Origin: Roseateles sp. SL47
GTDB lineage: Bacteria; Pseudomonadota; Gammaproteobacteria; Burkholderiales; Burkholderiaceae_C
DNA length: 64,000 bases
Direction: 5' to 3'
NCBI RefSeq assembly: GCF_026625885.1
Contig: NZ_CP113068.1
Location: 3,100,001-3,164,000 of the forward strand
The position numbers were made by a program, and so were the translations under genes. The notes beneath the pieces are model-generated. The model ran no database searches. It had not been told where the DNA came from and saw only the letters and a list, made by a program, of their open reading frames with translations. Shown in pieces: positions 25,565 to 35,712 of the stretch (its first letter is position 1; each line of letters starts with the position of its first letter).

Positions 25565-28546
25565 ATGTTCCGTTTCACTCGCAAGGCCGCCCGGGCCACC
25601 CTCTTGTCCGCCGCGCTGGCACTGGCCTTTGGGGCTCATGCCCAGACCGACTACAACCAGCGCTTCCTGGTTCAATACAACAAGATCAAGAACCCGGCCA
25701 ACGGCTACTTCAGCCCGGAGGGCGTTCCCTATCACTCGGTGGAGACGCTGATGGTGGAAGCACCGGACTATGGCCACGAGACCACGTCCGAGGCCTACAG
25801 CTTTTGGATCTGGCTGGAAGCGCAATACGGCCGTGTCACGGGCGACTGGGCACCGCTGAATGCGGCCTGGGCCAACATGGAAAAGTACATCATCCCCAGC
25901 AGCAAGGATCAGCCCACCAACAGCTTCTACAACGCCAGCAAACCGGCGTCGTATGCCGGTGAATATGCGCTGCCGAAGAACTACCCGTCGCCGCTGGAGT
26001 TCAACACGCCAGTGGGCCAGGACCCGATTGGCAATGAATTGGCCTCCACCTACGGCAATCGCGACATCTACGGCATGCACTGGCTGATAGACGTCGACAA
26101 CTGGTATGGCTATGGATGGTGCGGGGACGGTGTGACCAAACCTTCCTACATCAACACCTTCCAGCGCGGCGCGCAGGAGTCGGTGTGGGAGACCGTGCCG
26201 CACCCGTCGTGCGAAACCTTCAAGTGGGGCCGTAGCGGCGGCACGCAGGGGTTCCTGAGCCTCTTCACGGGCGATTCCAACTATGCCAAGCAATGGCGCT
26301 ACACCAATGCGCCGGACGCGGACGGCCGCGCCATTCAGGCGATTTACTGGGCCAACCTCTGGGCCACGGAGCAGGGCAAAGGCGCGCAGGTCGCGGATCT
26401 GGTGAAGAAGGCCGCCAAGATGGGCGACTTCCTGCGCTACGCCATGTTCGACAAATACTTCAAGCGCATCGGCAATTGCGTGGGTTCCACCACCTGCCCG
26501 GGTGGCACGGGGGCCGCCGACAGCAATGGCCTGCGAGACAACCAGCATTACCTGATGTCTTGGTATTACGCCTGGGGCGGTGCGCTGGATTCATCCGCAG
26601 GGTGGGCATGGCGCATTGGCTCCTCGCACAATCACTTCGGGTACCAGAACCCGATGGCGGCCTGGGCCTTGTCCACCCAGCAGGCGTTCAAGCCGCTGTC
26701 GCCCTCTGCAGCAGGGGATTGGGGCAAGAGCTTCCAGCGCCAGATGGAGTTCTACCGTTGGCTGCAATCGGCCGACGGCGCCATTGCCGGTGGTGCCACC
26801 AACAGCTGGAATGGCAACCACGAACAACCGCCGACTGGCACCCCCACGTTCTATGGCATGTTCTATGACGAGGCCCCGGTCTATCACGACCCAGCCTCCA
26901 ACACCTGGTTTGGCTTCCAGGTGTGGTCGATGCAGCGTGTGGCGGAGCTGTATTACGCAAGCAATGATCCGCAGGCCAAGGCCTTGCTGGACAAGTGGGT
27001 ACCCTGGGCCATTGCCAACACCCGCCTGTTGCCGGATGGCACGTATGAAATTCCATCGACGCTGCAGTGGTCGGGCAAGCCGGACACCTGGAATTCGGCC
27101 AGCCCAGGCAGCAATGCCACCCTGCGCGTGACGGTGACCGAGTTCACCAATGACGTGGGCACGGCCGCCGCCTATGCGCGCACGCTGAGCTACTACGCCG
27201 CGAAGGCCGGCAATGCTGCCGCCAAGGACACGGCGCGCGAGCTGCTGGACCGGATGTGGAACAAGTATCAGGATGCGAAGGGCCTGGCGGTTGCTGAAAA
27301 GCGCAAGGACTATCTGCGTTTTGACGACCCCTACAACGCGACCACCGGGGACGGTGTCTACGTGCCTTCCGGTTGGACCGGGACCAATGCGCAGGGGGCG
27401 GTGATTGATTCCAACGCCACCTTCCTGAGCATCCGCCCCAAATACCAGCAGGATCCGGACTGGGCCAAGCTGAGTGCTTATCTGGCCGGTGGGGCGGAGC
27501 CGTCCTGGATCTACCACCGCTTCTGGGCCCAGGCGGACATCGCGCTGGCGCAGGCGGACTATGGCCGGCTCTTCCCGGCCACGGGCCCGTCGATTGTGGT
27601 GTCGAGCAGCACCTTGACCGTGCCGGAAGAGGGCTCGGCGAGCTTCGGCGTCTCCCTCTCAGAAAAACCGAGCGCCAACGTAACGGTGGCCGTGGCCAAG
27701 GCGGCGGGTGGTGATGTCGATTTGGCGACTGCCACTCCGTCCCTGGTCTTCACGCCGGACAACTACGCCACTCCGCAGACGGTGACTGTCACGGCGGCTC
27801 GCGACGCCGATGCCATCAATGGCAGCGCCACGTTCGCCCTCAGCGCCACGGGCCTGAACGGCGCGAGTGTGCTGGCCACCGAACAGGATTCGGACATCGT
27901 GGTGCCGGTGGAACTGGTGGTGTCCAGCGCTGCGGTGTCGGTGCCTGAAACCGGCACGCAGACCTTCACGGTGAAGCTCGCGTCCGCGCCCACCGGCACG
28001 GTGTCGGTGGCGGTGGCCCGCACGGCGGGCGATACCGACATTTCGGTGTCGGCCGGTGCCAGCCTCAGCTTCACCCCGACCAACTGGAACACGCCGCAGA
28101 CCGTGACCTTGGCGGCGGCCAAGGATGCCGACTCGCTCAACGGTGTGGCCACCATCAGCATCAGCGCGGCCAACGCCGCCACGCGGACGGTGACGGCGAC
28201 AGAAATCGACAATGACGTGAAGACCTGCGCGGTGGTGTTTGACACCAGCAACGATTGGGGCAGTGGCCAGGTGCCCAGCATCAAGCTGAGCAACCTGGGC
28301 AGCACACCGCTCTCCAACTGGTCGATCAGCTTCACCGAAAGCAATGCGTTCACGCTGTCCAACTCCTGGAGCGGCACGTTCTCGGTCAATGGGCGCACCA
28401 TCACCATCACGCCGGTGGCCTGGAATGGAACCATTGCACCCAACAGCTCGGTGGAGCTGGGCATGCAGATCTCCTATTCCGGCGCCAAGCCGGTGCCGAC
28501 CGGGCTAGCCTGGGCCGGCCAGAGCTGTGACATCACGGTGAAGTAA
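25565..28546 (+). CDS. GH48 cellobiohydrolase with two beta-sandwich repeats and CBM2
   Basis: A 993-residue secreted exoglucanase acting from the reducing end of cellulose. Signal peptide 1-26 (AFGAHA). GH48 domain about 28-675: the acid catalyst Glu is in [11 protein letters not shown] (E76), with [32 protein letters not shown] and the late [17 protein letters not shown] all as in the family. Two homologous repeats of about 100 residues follow, each with SVPE/TVPEEG...[17 protein letters not shown], an Ig-like or Calx-beta-type fold, then CBM2 ([15 protein letters not shown]...CDITVK). The two CBM2 modules of GH9 and GH48 are similar to each other. GH9 plus GH48 is the core pair of bacterial crystalline-cellulose degraders. 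Confidence 0.94.
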   Translation: MFRFTRKAARATLLSAALALAFGAHAQTDYNQRFLVQYNKIKNPANGYFSPEGVPYHSVETLMVEAPDYGHETTSEAYSFWIWLEAQYGRVTGDWAPLNAAWANMEKYIIPSSKDQPTNSFYNASKPASYAGEYALPKNYPSPLEFNTPVGQDPIGNELASTYGNRDIYGMHWLIDVDNWYGYGWCGDGVTKPSYINTFQRGAQESVWETVPHPSCETFKWGRSGGTQGFLSLFTGDSNYAKQWRYTNAPDADGRAIQAIYWANLWATEQGKGAQVADLVKKAAKMGDFLRYAMFDKYFKRIGNCVGSTTCPGGTGAADSNGLRDNQHYLMSWYYAWGGALDSSAGWAWRIGSSHNHFGYQNPMAAWALSTQQAFKPLSPSAAGDWGKSFQRQMEFYRWLQSADGAIAGGATNSWNGNHEQPPTGTPTFYGMFYDEAPVYHDPASNTWFGFQVWSMQRVAELYYASNDPQAKALLDKWVPWAIANTRLLPDGTYEIPSTLQWSGKPDTWNSASPGSNATLRVTVTEFTNDVGTAAAYARTLSYYAAKAGNAAAKDTARELLDRMWNKYQDAKGLAVAEKRKDYLRFDDPYNATTGDGVYVPSGWTGTNAQGAVIDSNATFLSIRPKYQQDPDWAKLSAYLAGGAEPSWIYHRFWAQADIALAQADYGRLFPATGPSIVVSSSTLTVPEEGSASFGVSLSEKPSANVTVAVAKAAGGDVDLATATPSLVFTPDNYATPQTVTVTAARDADAINGSATFALSATGLNGASVLATEQDSDIVVPVELVVSSAAVSVPETGTQTFTVKLASAPTGTVSVAVARTAGDTDISVSAGASLSFTPTNWNTPQTVTLAAAKDADSLNGVATISISAANAATRTVTATEIDNDVKTCAVVFDTSNDWGSGQVPSIKLSNLGSTPLSNWSISFTESNAFTLSNSWSGTFSVNGRTITITPVAWNGTIAPNSSVELGMQISYSGAKPVPTGLAWAGQSCDITVK

Positions 28547-28553
28547 GCAGGGC

Positions 28554-28588
28554 CCGGACGGCGTCCTGACGGCGCCGTCCGGTTCTTT
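28554..28588 (+). terminator. Intrinsic terminator of the cellulase operon
   Basis: CCGGACGGCG and CGCCGTCCGG form a 10-bp perfect stem with a 9-base loop, followed by TTCTTT. It sits directly after the GH48 stop. Confidence 0.8.
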
Positions 28589-28604
28589 GAATGGAGGTCA
28601 TTCG

Positions 28605-29171
28605 ATGAACAGAAGCTTTGTAGCGGTGGCGGCCGTCGCTTCGCTGGCGGTGGCGGGCTGGATCGGCTGGGTGGCGGAAGACCTGCGCCAGCAGGACCAA
28701 GGGGTGCAGGCCCGCTGGGCGGAACTGCACGCGGCCGAGCAGACGCAATTTGCCGAGGTACCGGCAGTGCTTGCCTTGGCGGACCGCCAGCCCGCCCTGG
28801 ATGCCACGGTGAAGGCCGGGGCCCGATCGCGCTGCAGCCCGTTGGAACAGTTGAACAACGGCGCGTCGCTGATCGATGACGCGCAGCAGTTTGACCATTA
28901 CAAGCAAGTTCGGGCCGAATGCACCGGCACGCTGTTTCGGCTGCTCGCGGCCATTCACAGCGATCCAGTGATGAGCGCAGACGGCCATGTGCAGGCACTG
29001 GGGCAATCGCTCACACACGGTCAGGCAGCCGTGGATATTGCCCGTGAGCGTTACCGGCAGGCGCTGGTGGCCTACAACCGGGGTATCCGGAAGCTGCCGC
29101 AGCGGCTGGCGGCAGGCCTGCTGGGGTACCGGGAGCGGCCGGATCTGGTGCGCTATGCGGAAGGGGCTTGA
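28605..29171 (+). CDS. LemA-like membrane-anchored protein
   Basis: A 188-residue protein with one N-terminal transmembrane helix (about 5-23) and a helical outer part. QDQGVQARWAELHAAEQTQF followed by LADRQPALDATVKAGA and, later, AAVDIARERYRQALVAYNRGIRKLP resembles LemA-family proteins, whose NxxRxxYN-type motif appears as ARERYRQALVAYN. It is diverged: the usual LIPNLVETVKGYAKHE-like segment is poor. GGAGG lies just before the ATG at 28605. It sits right behind the cellulase terminator and has no partner gene; LemA proteins are often next to TPM-domain genes, absent here. Function unknown. Confidence 0.7.
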   Translation: MNRSFVAVAAVASLAVAGWIGWVAEDLRQQDQGVQARWAELHAAEQTQFAEVPAVLALADRQPALDATVKAGARSRCSPLEQLNNGASLIDDAQQFDHYKQVRAECTGTLFRLLAAIHSDPVMSADGHVQALGQSLTHGQAAVDIARERYRQALVAYNRGIRKLPQRLAAGLLGYRERPDLVRYAEGA

Positions 29172-29432
29172 TGCGTCAGCGTCGAAGGCACGACCTCGTG
29201 AGCGTGCTGCGGTGCGGACGAAGTGTGCGACCGCCTTGACCACTGCGTCGGAGATCGGCAGCGCTGGGGCGGAATGGGTGGCCATTTCTCCCTGGCGGCG
29301 AGGATGCAGACGAATCCAAAGGGGGCTGCGCGCGTTCGAACCTTGCCTCGTTGTGGGTCGTCGGCCATTGGATGATGGGCGTTATGCTCTGGATTCCCTG
29401 TTTCACACTTCCATGCGGAGCATCCACCCCGC

Positions 29433-29813
29433 ATGGACAGCAATGCCGCTATGACAGACCCTACTCAAAAGCCGTTCCGGCTCCGCGCCGACGAGATCAA
29501 GGACCTGGCCCCGGGCCACGGCGGCTGTATTGCAACCGACATGATCACGTGCGCAGGCCGGAAGGTCGCATTCATGTACCGCGAGGAGCCGGACAACGAC
29601 GTGGACAGCGGCTGGCGCTTCCTGTCTGGATATGAGTCGGACGAGTACATGGAAGATCCGGACCACCATGCGGCCTACGACGTCAACACCATTGCCAATT
29701 ACGACCCGGACATCATGCCCTTCCTGGATGCTCCCGTCGGGTCTGCCTTTGAGCGTGAGAACGGGACCGGCGACTTCAGGGAAGTGGACGATTTCGAGCT
29801 GTCTGGCGATTGA
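29433..29813 (+). CDS. DUF2185 / Imm33-like protein
   Basis: A 126-residue soluble acidic protein of the DUF2185 family: GGCIATDMITCAGRKVAFMYR, then DSGWRFLSGYESDEYMEDP, NTIANYDPDIMPFLDAPVGSAFER. The family overlaps the Imm33 immunity proteins found beside polymorphic toxins, but many members stand alone; no toxin gene is adjacent. The start may be ATG 29433 or 29451. The 260 bp before it contain no gene that I can support. It converges with the deacetylase gene. Confidence 0.8.
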   Translation: MDSNAAMTDPTQKPFRLRADEIKDLAPGHGGCIATDMITCAGRKVAFMYREEPDNDVDSGWRFLSGYESDEYMEDPDHHAAYDVNTIANYDPDIMPFLDAPVGSAFERENGTGDFREVDDFELSGD

Positions 29814-29865
29814 ACGATCCGGAGAGCGGGGGAACGAGGGCGCGTACGCTCAAAGCGGCCGAGGA

Positions 29866-30819
29866 TCAATTGGCGCAGAGCTTGAGCGCCATGTCAGCCG
29901 TTGCGTCCTTCGGGTCGGGCTGACCGTACACCGTGAGCTTTTTGGGCATCGCGCGAGCCCATCGAGCCAGCCATGACGGTCCAAACTGGCGGCTCTCTTT
30001 GGTGGGCGTTTGATAGGCCGCATCGAGGAGCGCCGTTTCGAGGCTGACAAAGCGGTATCCCATGTCTTCAAGCTTCATCAGCATGGCGTCCAATGCATCT
30101 GCATTCAAGCGCGTGGCATGGATGAGCAGAATTTGAGGGATCTGGCGGCCGAACAGTTGATCCGACATGGATTCATAGACCCGAACCGACACTTCGAGGT
30201 GGGCGAGGTAATTCTCAATGACCGCCGATGTCCTCTCTTCGTCCTGATTCAACGTCAGCTTGTCGTAGACACAAGCGTACAGGTAGTCGTCGTGCTCAAT
30301 GGTGAAGGGTGCGACCGTATAACCGCGTGCGGAGAGGAAGTCCTCAAAGGCCTGTTTCTCCTCCGCATTACGACCGGTCTGTGTGAAAGGGTGCCGGTAG
30401 TATCGCAAGGGCTTGCCGCGTGTTGCCGTGAGCCATCGGGTGATGGTCTCACCTTTGACAACAGCGTCCTGGTTCTCTTGCAGGGTCGATTTCCAAAGAC
30501 CGACGTGACCGAAGTTGTGGTTGCCAAGTTCCATCCCGGCAATCAGCCATTGGTCCAGAAGATCAATGCCTGCATCGACCTGACCCCGCACCAGCAATCG
30601 GTCCTCGTTGACGAAACCTACTGCAGTCGCATGGTGCTTTTGGAGCGCAGCCAGCAGCTTCGAATTCACGGATGCAGCATCGCTGACCGAGTAGGGCGTC
30701 TTGCTTGAGATGGGCACATCATCGATGGTGATCGCGATCGATTTCGCCGCTTGAGCGGTGCCGCAGACCAGCAGGGCGATCAAGAGCAACAGAGAGGTGA
30801 TTGCTCGGTGGGCCATCAA
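29866..30819 (-). CDS. Secreted polysaccharide deacetylase (NodB fold)
   Basis: A 317-residue protein with a signal peptide (1-24, GTAQAA) and a NodB/CE4-type deacetylase domain. Motif 1 is AITIDDVP (two Asp), motif 2 is GNHNFGH where the zinc-binding H-x3-H pattern is kept, motif 3 lies in RYYRHPFTQTG, and the C-terminal His in ILLIHATRLNAD is motif 5. Substrates of close relatives include chitin, chitosan or peptidoglycan amino sugars; the specific one is not visible. The start overlaps the stop of the upstream TAXI gene by 4 bp, so the two are translationally coupled. Confidence 0.87.
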   Translation of the reverse strand: MMAHRAITSLLLLIALLVCGTAQAAKSIAITIDDVPISSKTPYSVSDAASVNSKLLAALQKHHATAVGFVNEDRLLVRGQVDAGIDLLDQWLIAGMELGNHNFGHVGLWKSTLQENQDAVVKGETITRWLTATRGKPLRYYRHPFTQTGRNAEEKQAFEDFLSARGYTVAPFTIEHDDYLYACVYDKLTLNQDEERTSAVIENYLAHLEVSVRVYESMSDQLFGRQIPQILLIHATRLNADALDAMLMKLEDMGYRFVSLETALLDAAYQTPTKESRQFGPSWLARWARAMPKKLTVYGQPDPKDATADMALKLCAN

Positions 30820-32213
30820 AGGTCTGACTTCGGTGTGGGATCGGGGCCGTCCGTCTGCCGGGGCTTCTGCACCAGCAGCCGCTTGCGTACCGCATAGATG
30901 TTGTTGCGCAGCGCGTAAAGCTCTTCGGCATAGGAGAGCGGCACCGCAATGCGATGGGTTACACGGTCCAGTTCGTCCAGTTCATCGAGCAGGGCGTCAT
31001 GCTCGCCTGAGCCCGTCTCCAGCTTGGCCTCCACCTCGCGCAGCCGCGCATACCAGCGGAACACACGCGAGCGTACCCGGAAGGTGTAGAGCGGCGGTAC
31101 CACCCGAGACAGCGGCAGCATCAGCACCAGCAGACCACCCACCACCAGCCACATGCGTTCCAGCAAATTGCCAGCCCAGAATGGCAGGTAACGCGCCCAA
31201 GCCGGCGGTGTGCCGTTGATCGCCCGGTCGCCCTCGGGGCTGACGGGCAATTCGCTGGTGCGGGTGTTGGGGAAGTCACGCACGCCATTGAACCAGCCGG
31301 CGTCACTATGTTGGCCTTGGGCCGCCTGTGCGAACAGCTGTCGCAGGGCAGGGTGCGTCTGCTCACGCGACAGCAGGGCGGTAGTGGTGGCCAGCAGCGG
31401 CACGTCATGGGGCGGCAGATCGGAGGCCAGGTCCACCACGCCGCGCGGCAGCGTCACGGTGGACAGAAAGGGCAGAAGGCGCGAATACGCTTCGTTCTGC
31501 TCAAAGGCCATCAGCGCGACGGCCGGGTCACGCAGCAGCGAGCGGATCAGGCTGGCCTGTGGCGCGGAAATCAGCACCGCCGCATCCAGCCGACCCTCGC
31601 GCAGTGCCGCGCCTGCGGCTTCGGGCGCCAGATTGGACAGCCGCCAATCCGCCGGCTTCAGCCCGTTCAGCACCATCAGTTTTTCGACAATCTGCGGCAC
31701 ACCACTGCCGTCCTGGTCCACATTGACGCGCAGTCCGCGGAGCTGGGTCAGGCTTTGCAGTTCGCCGCCGCGTTGGCGGCGAGCGATGGGCAGGTCGCGG
31801 CGATAAAAGATCCAGATCGGTTCGTAAAACAGGCTGCCCAGCGACACGATGCCGGCCTCGGTGTCGGCCACTGGATCCACCATGCCGCCCCGGACAAAAC
31901 CGACGTCGGCCGTTCCCGCGCGCAGATGGGCCAGGTCGTCCTGCGCGCCTTCGCTGGCGATCAGCTCCACCTTGATGCGCTCACGCGCCAGCGCTTTTGC
32001 ATAACCCTCGCCGAAGTTGGCATAGGCGCTACCGGCTGGGCCGGTGGCCAGCCGAACCTGGCGCGGCGGTTGCGGATCCAGCCACCAGTACGCCGCCACC
32101 AACAGACCGCCACCGAGCAGCAGCAGCGGCCCCATGGAGACCAGCATGTCGCGCAGCGTCTGGAGCAGCAGGCGCAGGCTTCGGGTGGCGTGCCAGTGCT
32201 GGATGGGGGTCAT
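30816..32213 (-). CDS. TAXI-family solute-binding protein with membrane tail
   Basis: A 465-residue protein. An N-terminal hydrophobic helix (about 27-44) leads to a TAXI-type binding domain: RLATGPAGSAYANFGEGYAKAL, LRAGTADVGFVRGG, LGSLFYEPIWIFYR, LRGLRVNVDQDGSG and LISAPQASLIRSLL. Near residue 350 a second hydrophobic segment (MWLVVGGLLVLMLPLSRVV) is followed by a roughly 85-residue charged, coiled-coil-like C-terminus. TAXI proteins normally serve TRAP transporters, but no TRAP permease gene is adjacent, and a membrane-anchored receptor with a cytoplasmic tail could instead pass on a signal. First gene of a two-gene unit with the deacetylase. Confidence 0.82.
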   Translation of the reverse strand: MTPIQHWHATRSLRLLLQTLRDMLVSMGPLLLLGGGLLVAAYWWLDPQPPRQVRLATGPAGSAYANFGEGYAKALARERIKVELIASEGAQDDLAHLRAGTADVGFVRGGMVDPVADTEAGIVSLGSLFYEPIWIFYRRDLPIARRQRGGELQSLTQLRGLRVNVDQDGSGVPQIVEKLMVLNGLKPADWRLSNLAPEAAGAALREGRLDAAVLISAPQASLIRSLLRDPAVALMAFEQNEAYSRLLPFLSTVTLPRGVVDLASDLPPHDVPLLATTTALLSREQTHPALRQLFAQAAQGQHSDAGWFNGVRDFPNTRTSELPVSPEGDRAINGTPPAWARYLPFWAGNLLERMWLVVGGLLVLMLPLSRVVPPLYTFRVRSRVFRWYARLREVEAKLETGSGEHDALLDELDELDRVTHRIAVPLSYAEELYALRNNIYAVRKRLLVQKPRQTDGPDPTPKSDL

Positions 32214-32486
32214 GACTGAACATTCGGTGGTTGGAGCCGCTGATCACCCGATCGTATCCGGGCCGCCATGCCCTCTTGGCGTGCGCGCAGCGATCACCGC
32301 CGGTTATCGCGGTACGGAACAGGTAATTGCTGAATCCAGGCGTTGCCGTGGATTCCGGCACACCGGCCTCAGCTTCCGGGCGGCAACGCATCGAGGACAC
32401 ATTCACTTTGTGCGCAGGTTGTCGAGAATGACTGACCCCTTCCATGCGCACGTCGCCCACCGCGTGCCAGCCCTGTATCCAGAAAC

Positions 32487-34046
32487 ATGCGATCAAGCAC
32501 CTCCATGACTGTCGCTCAGCGACTTGCCTTCAGTTTCGGACTGATCATCATCTTTGGCATAGCGATCGCATTGATCGCCAACGTCAAGATGCGGACGCTG
32601 TCGAATGATCTGCGCGTCATCAGCCAGGAGCGAATGCGGGAGGTGAGGGATCTGGTAGCAGTCAAGGACAACCTGAATGCTGCGGCGCTGAACGTTCGCA
32701 ACATCATGATCGACCCGACACAGGAGCGGCGCGGTCGCTGGAAGGCCACGCTGGAGGGCGTGCAGCAGACCAATCAGAAGTTGCTCGGCGAGATTGCCGG
32801 GCGGGCTCACAGCGACAAGGCGCAATCCCTGCTCAAAACGATCCGGGAACTTAATGACAGCTACGACAACGTGGTGACGAATGCCGCCGCCGTCGGCGTG
32901 ACCGGAGACGCTGTCAGCGCGGAAAAGACGCTCTTTGCCGGCCGCGAGACCCGATTGGCGCTGTTCAATGCAGTGGAACAGGCCATCCAGGATCAGTTTG
33001 ATGAAGCCCAGGCCTTGTCGGGCGAAGGGGCCGAGGGCGCGACGCGCACTGCATGGCAGATGTTTGGCCTGGCACTGGCCATGGGTGTGGTGGGGGCGCT
33101 TGTGGCCTGGCGGATCAGTGCCAGTCTGCAGAAGGCGCTGGGTGCAGAGCCCGGTGAGCTGAGTGCCTCGGCGCGCGAGTTCTCCAACGGCAATCTGGGC
33201 GCAGTGCTCACCTTGCGATCTGGGGACGAGGGCAGCACCATGGCGGCTCTGCATCGCACCCAGGAGGCGCTACGAGCCATCGTCACCGCCGTGCGAGACA
33301 ACGCCGAGAGTGTGGCCACCGCCAGCTCGCAGATTGCCCAGGGCAATGCGGACCTGTCGCATCGCACTGAACAGCAGGCCAGTGCCCTGCAGCAGACCGC
33401 AGCCACCATGGACGAACTGGGCACGACGGTTCGCCACAATGCCGACAATGCGCAGCAGGCCAATCGCCTGGCGATGGATGCGTCCGGGGTGGCCTCTCGT
33501 GGTGGTCAGGTCATGGCTGAGGTGATTCAGACGATTCAGGGTATCCAGAACAGCTCCAAGCGAATCGCCGACATCGTCGGTGTGATTGATGGCATTGCGT
33601 TCCAGACCAATATCTTGGCGCTGAATGCGGCGGTGGAAGCGGCCCGGGCCGGGGAGCAGGGGCGTGGCTTTGCCGTTGTGGCTGGGGAGGTGCGTGCCTT
33701 GGCACAGCGAAGCGCCGAAGCCGCGCGGGAGATCAAGGTGTTGATTGGCGGTAGCGTTGAACAAGTGGACCAGGGGGTGGGGCTGGTACAGCGCGCGGGT
33801 TCGACCATGGAGGAGGTGGTGTCCGCCATTGCGCGTGTGACGCAGATTGTGGGGGAGATCAGTCACGCCAGCCGTGAGCAGAGCACCGGGGTGTCACAGA
33901 TTGGTCAGGCTATCACCCAGTTGGATCAGGTGACGCAGCAGAACGCCGCGTTGGTGGAGGAGGGCGCTGCGGCGGCAGAAAGCCTCCAGCAGCAGGCTGA
34001 GCAACTGGTGCAGGCCATGGCCTTCTTCAAGGTGTCGAAGCGGTAG
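32487..34046 (+). CDS. Methyl-accepting chemotaxis protein
   Basis: A 519-residue chemoreceptor. Transmembrane helix 1 (about 12-31), a four-helix-bundle periplasmic domain with MIDPTQERR (the 4HB_MCP type), helix 2 (about 191-211), a HAMP region, and the conserved signalling tip [37 protein letters not shown] as far as visible in order. Heptads around [21 protein letters not shown] mark the methylation helices. The C-terminus ends FFKVSKR without a CheR-binding pentapeptide. ATG 32487 is used; ATG 32505 is an alternative. It stands alone, with no che genes near. The ligand cannot be inferred. A fragment of another MCP occurs at 52328. Confidence 0.92.
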   Translation: MRSSTSMTVAQRLAFSFGLIIIFGIAIALIANVKMRTLSNDLRVISQERMREVRDLVAVKDNLNAAALNVRNIMIDPTQERRGRWKATLEGVQQTNQKLLGEIAGRAHSDKAQSLLKTIRELNDSYDNVVTNAAAVGVTGDAVSAEKTLFAGRETRLALFNAVEQAIQDQFDEAQALSGEGAEGATRTAWQMFGLALAMGVVGALVAWRISASLQKALGAEPGELSASAREFSNGNLGAVLTLRSGDEGSTMAALHRTQEALRAIVTAVRDNAESVATASSQIAQGNADLSHRTEQQASALQQTAATMDELGTTVRHNADNAQQANRLAMDASGVASRGGQVMAEVIQTIQGIQNSSKRIADIVGVIDGIAFQTNILALNAAVEAARAGEQGRGFAVVAGEVRALAQRSAEAAREIKVLIGGSVEQVDQGVGLVQRAGSTMEEVVSAIARVTQIVGEISHASREQSTGVSQIGQAITQLDQVTQQNAALVEEGAAAAESLQQQAEQLVQAMAFFKVSKR

Positions 34047-34105
34047 ACGCTCTGTCAAAATCGAACCTATTTTTCTATCTCTGGCAGTGAAAACCTGAGT
34101 AGTCG

Positions 34106-34657
34106 ATGTCCCTGGAAACTTCAATCAAGTACCTCACTGAGCGCGGAGTGACAGCGAAGAGGATTTCACAGACCCGATACTCGTTGCACGTCGACGGGAA
34201 GCGTGGTTCGAATTTGGATGAAGTGTCGGAAGGCTACGTCTTTCATTGCTGGGACTGCGTTCCTGGGCCCAGCAGCGACGATTTCGAAGTCACATTCCCG
34301 GAGCTTGATGACGCACTGCTGGCCGTGTGGTACTTCTACTTTGGCGAATCTGTTCAGGTCAACGGGTGGAACGTTCCCATGCATCGGCAACCACACTGGT
34401 CGCTCGGCAAAGTGGCGTATCGCATCGCGAACGCCGTCCATGTCAACTGTCCTCAGTTCAAGGCGATCGAAGAGTCGCGGGCCGCCAATTCCGTGGTGTT
34501 GAGTTCTCCAGTCGGCGGACGTCCCCGGTCAGAAGGTCGATACGCCATCGCGTTGCGGTCGCAATTCATCGCTTGCCCTGCGGCGTCGAAGGATGCACGT
34601 ACATTGGTTTTGCGACGTGACTTGGAAGAAGCCTACGTTGTGGGCGACCCGCGATAG
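34106..34657 (+). CDS. Hypothetical protein
   Basis: A 183-residue soluble protein that I do not recognise. It has no signal peptide or membrane segment. The middle is acidic and aromatic (FHCWDCVPGPSSDDFEVTFPELDDALLAVWYFYFGE), the end basic. Base composition is more A/T-rich than the neighbours, which suggests a later arrival. It starts with ATG at 34106, 60 bp after the MCP. Lone genes of this size and acidity are sometimes immunity proteins, but there is no toxin gene here and I do not assign that role. Confidence 0.6.
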   Translation: MSLETSIKYLTERGVTAKRISQTRYSLHVDGKRGSNLDEVSEGYVFHCWDCVPGPSSDDFEVTFPELDDALLAVWYFYFGESVQVNGWNVPMHRQPHWSLGKVAYRIANAVHVNCPQFKAIEESRAANSVVLSSPVGGRPRSEGRYAIALRSQFIACPAASKDARTLVLRRDLEEAYVVGDPR

Positions 34658-34794
34658 GAGTCAGACATAGGTACTCGCTTCCGAGTCGCCCCAGCTCCAT
34701 GGAATGTTTCCGTCAAAGTCCTGGCCTCCAGGCGACCAGCTTGGGTCAATTGCACTGACTCTCGGAGCCCTCGCGTGTTGGCTTGAACGAAAGC

Positions 34795-35430
34795 TCAAAC
34801 AGCACTCTGATACGTCGCATCGCCGTGTGGCGCGGCTCTGAACTGCGGCAACGACTCCGCTGCAGACGAATACGCCACCAACTGAGGGAACCTCTCGGCG
34901 GGAATCTCCTTAGGGATCATCTGCTGGGTGAAGTGCCAAGCCACAGCGACGGTAACGCCTGCCTGACTGGTGCCGGGGCTCCCCAGCGGCAGCTTCCCTG
35001 TGGAGAGTTCCCGTTCGAGTTCGCTGTAGGCAGCAAGTGCTTGACCGGTGACTCGCAGAAGCCATGGTTCATGCAGCTTTTCGGGCGGGCGAACACCGTG
35101 TTCATAGACGATTTGAACGCATTTCTCAACAGCGGCCAGGGCCAGGCCAATGATGTGTAGATCGCGCTGGAGCTCTGCGATGCCGGTAGGCAAGAGTGTC
35201 CTGGGACGAGCCAGGGCTTCCGCATACTCGAGGATGAGCGTCGAATCCATCAGAACCGTCCCGTCGTCGCACACCAGCGTAGGCGCCTTGACGACAGGGT
35301 TGATCTGGCTGAACTGGTCGAAGGTGCGGAAGACGGACAGTGACTGGTGCTCGAATTTCAGTCCAAGCAGTTGCAGTGAGATGGCTACGCGACGAACGTA
35401 GGGCGAATCGAGCATGCCGATGAGCTTCAC
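34795..35430 (-). CDS. Glutathione S-transferase-like protein
   Basis: A 211-residue GST fold protein. The N-terminal thioredoxin-like half has LIGMLDSPYVRRVAISLQLLG, with Ser in the position that activates glutathione, then VVKAPTLVCDDGTVLMDSTLILEYAE, where the cis-Pro (APTLV) and the Glu/Asp-Ser glutathione-binding motif are seen. The C-terminal helical half is less conserved. Cytoplasmic. The start ATG at 35430 is immediately before the first strand. It has no operon partner. Class cannot be fixed, and the substrate is unknown. Confidence 0.85.
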   Translation of the reverse strand: MKLIGMLDSPYVRRVAISLQLLGLKFEHQSLSVFRTFDQFSQINPVVKAPTLVCDDGTVLMDSTLILEYAEALARPRTLLPTGIAELQRDLHIIGLALAAVEKCVQIVYEHGVRPPEKLHEPWLLRVTGQALAAYSELERELSTGKLPLGSPGTSQAGVTVAVAWHFTQQMIPKEIPAERFPQLVAYSSAAESLPQFRAAPHGDATYQSAV

Positions 35431-35712
35431 GGGTACTCCTGTGCTGGGGAATGTCGGATCTGAGCGGCCAGTGGTGTGAGGTCCGACCGCAGGTCAAGCG
35501 CAGTATTCCGGTCATGATGCCACCGGAGAGGGCGTTCGCAGCGCTCGCTCGTCATGAGTTCGGGCAGTGGCGGCAAGGATCGAATGCGGCCAGCCACGTG
35601 TTCACAATCCCCGAGCATCTGGGCTGCCCCTGGCCCTGCGCGCGCCATACCCAAGCCTGCTCGTCTACAATACCGGCCCAGCCCACCAGCCAGTTCGCCC
35701 GGCGGAAGTCAA

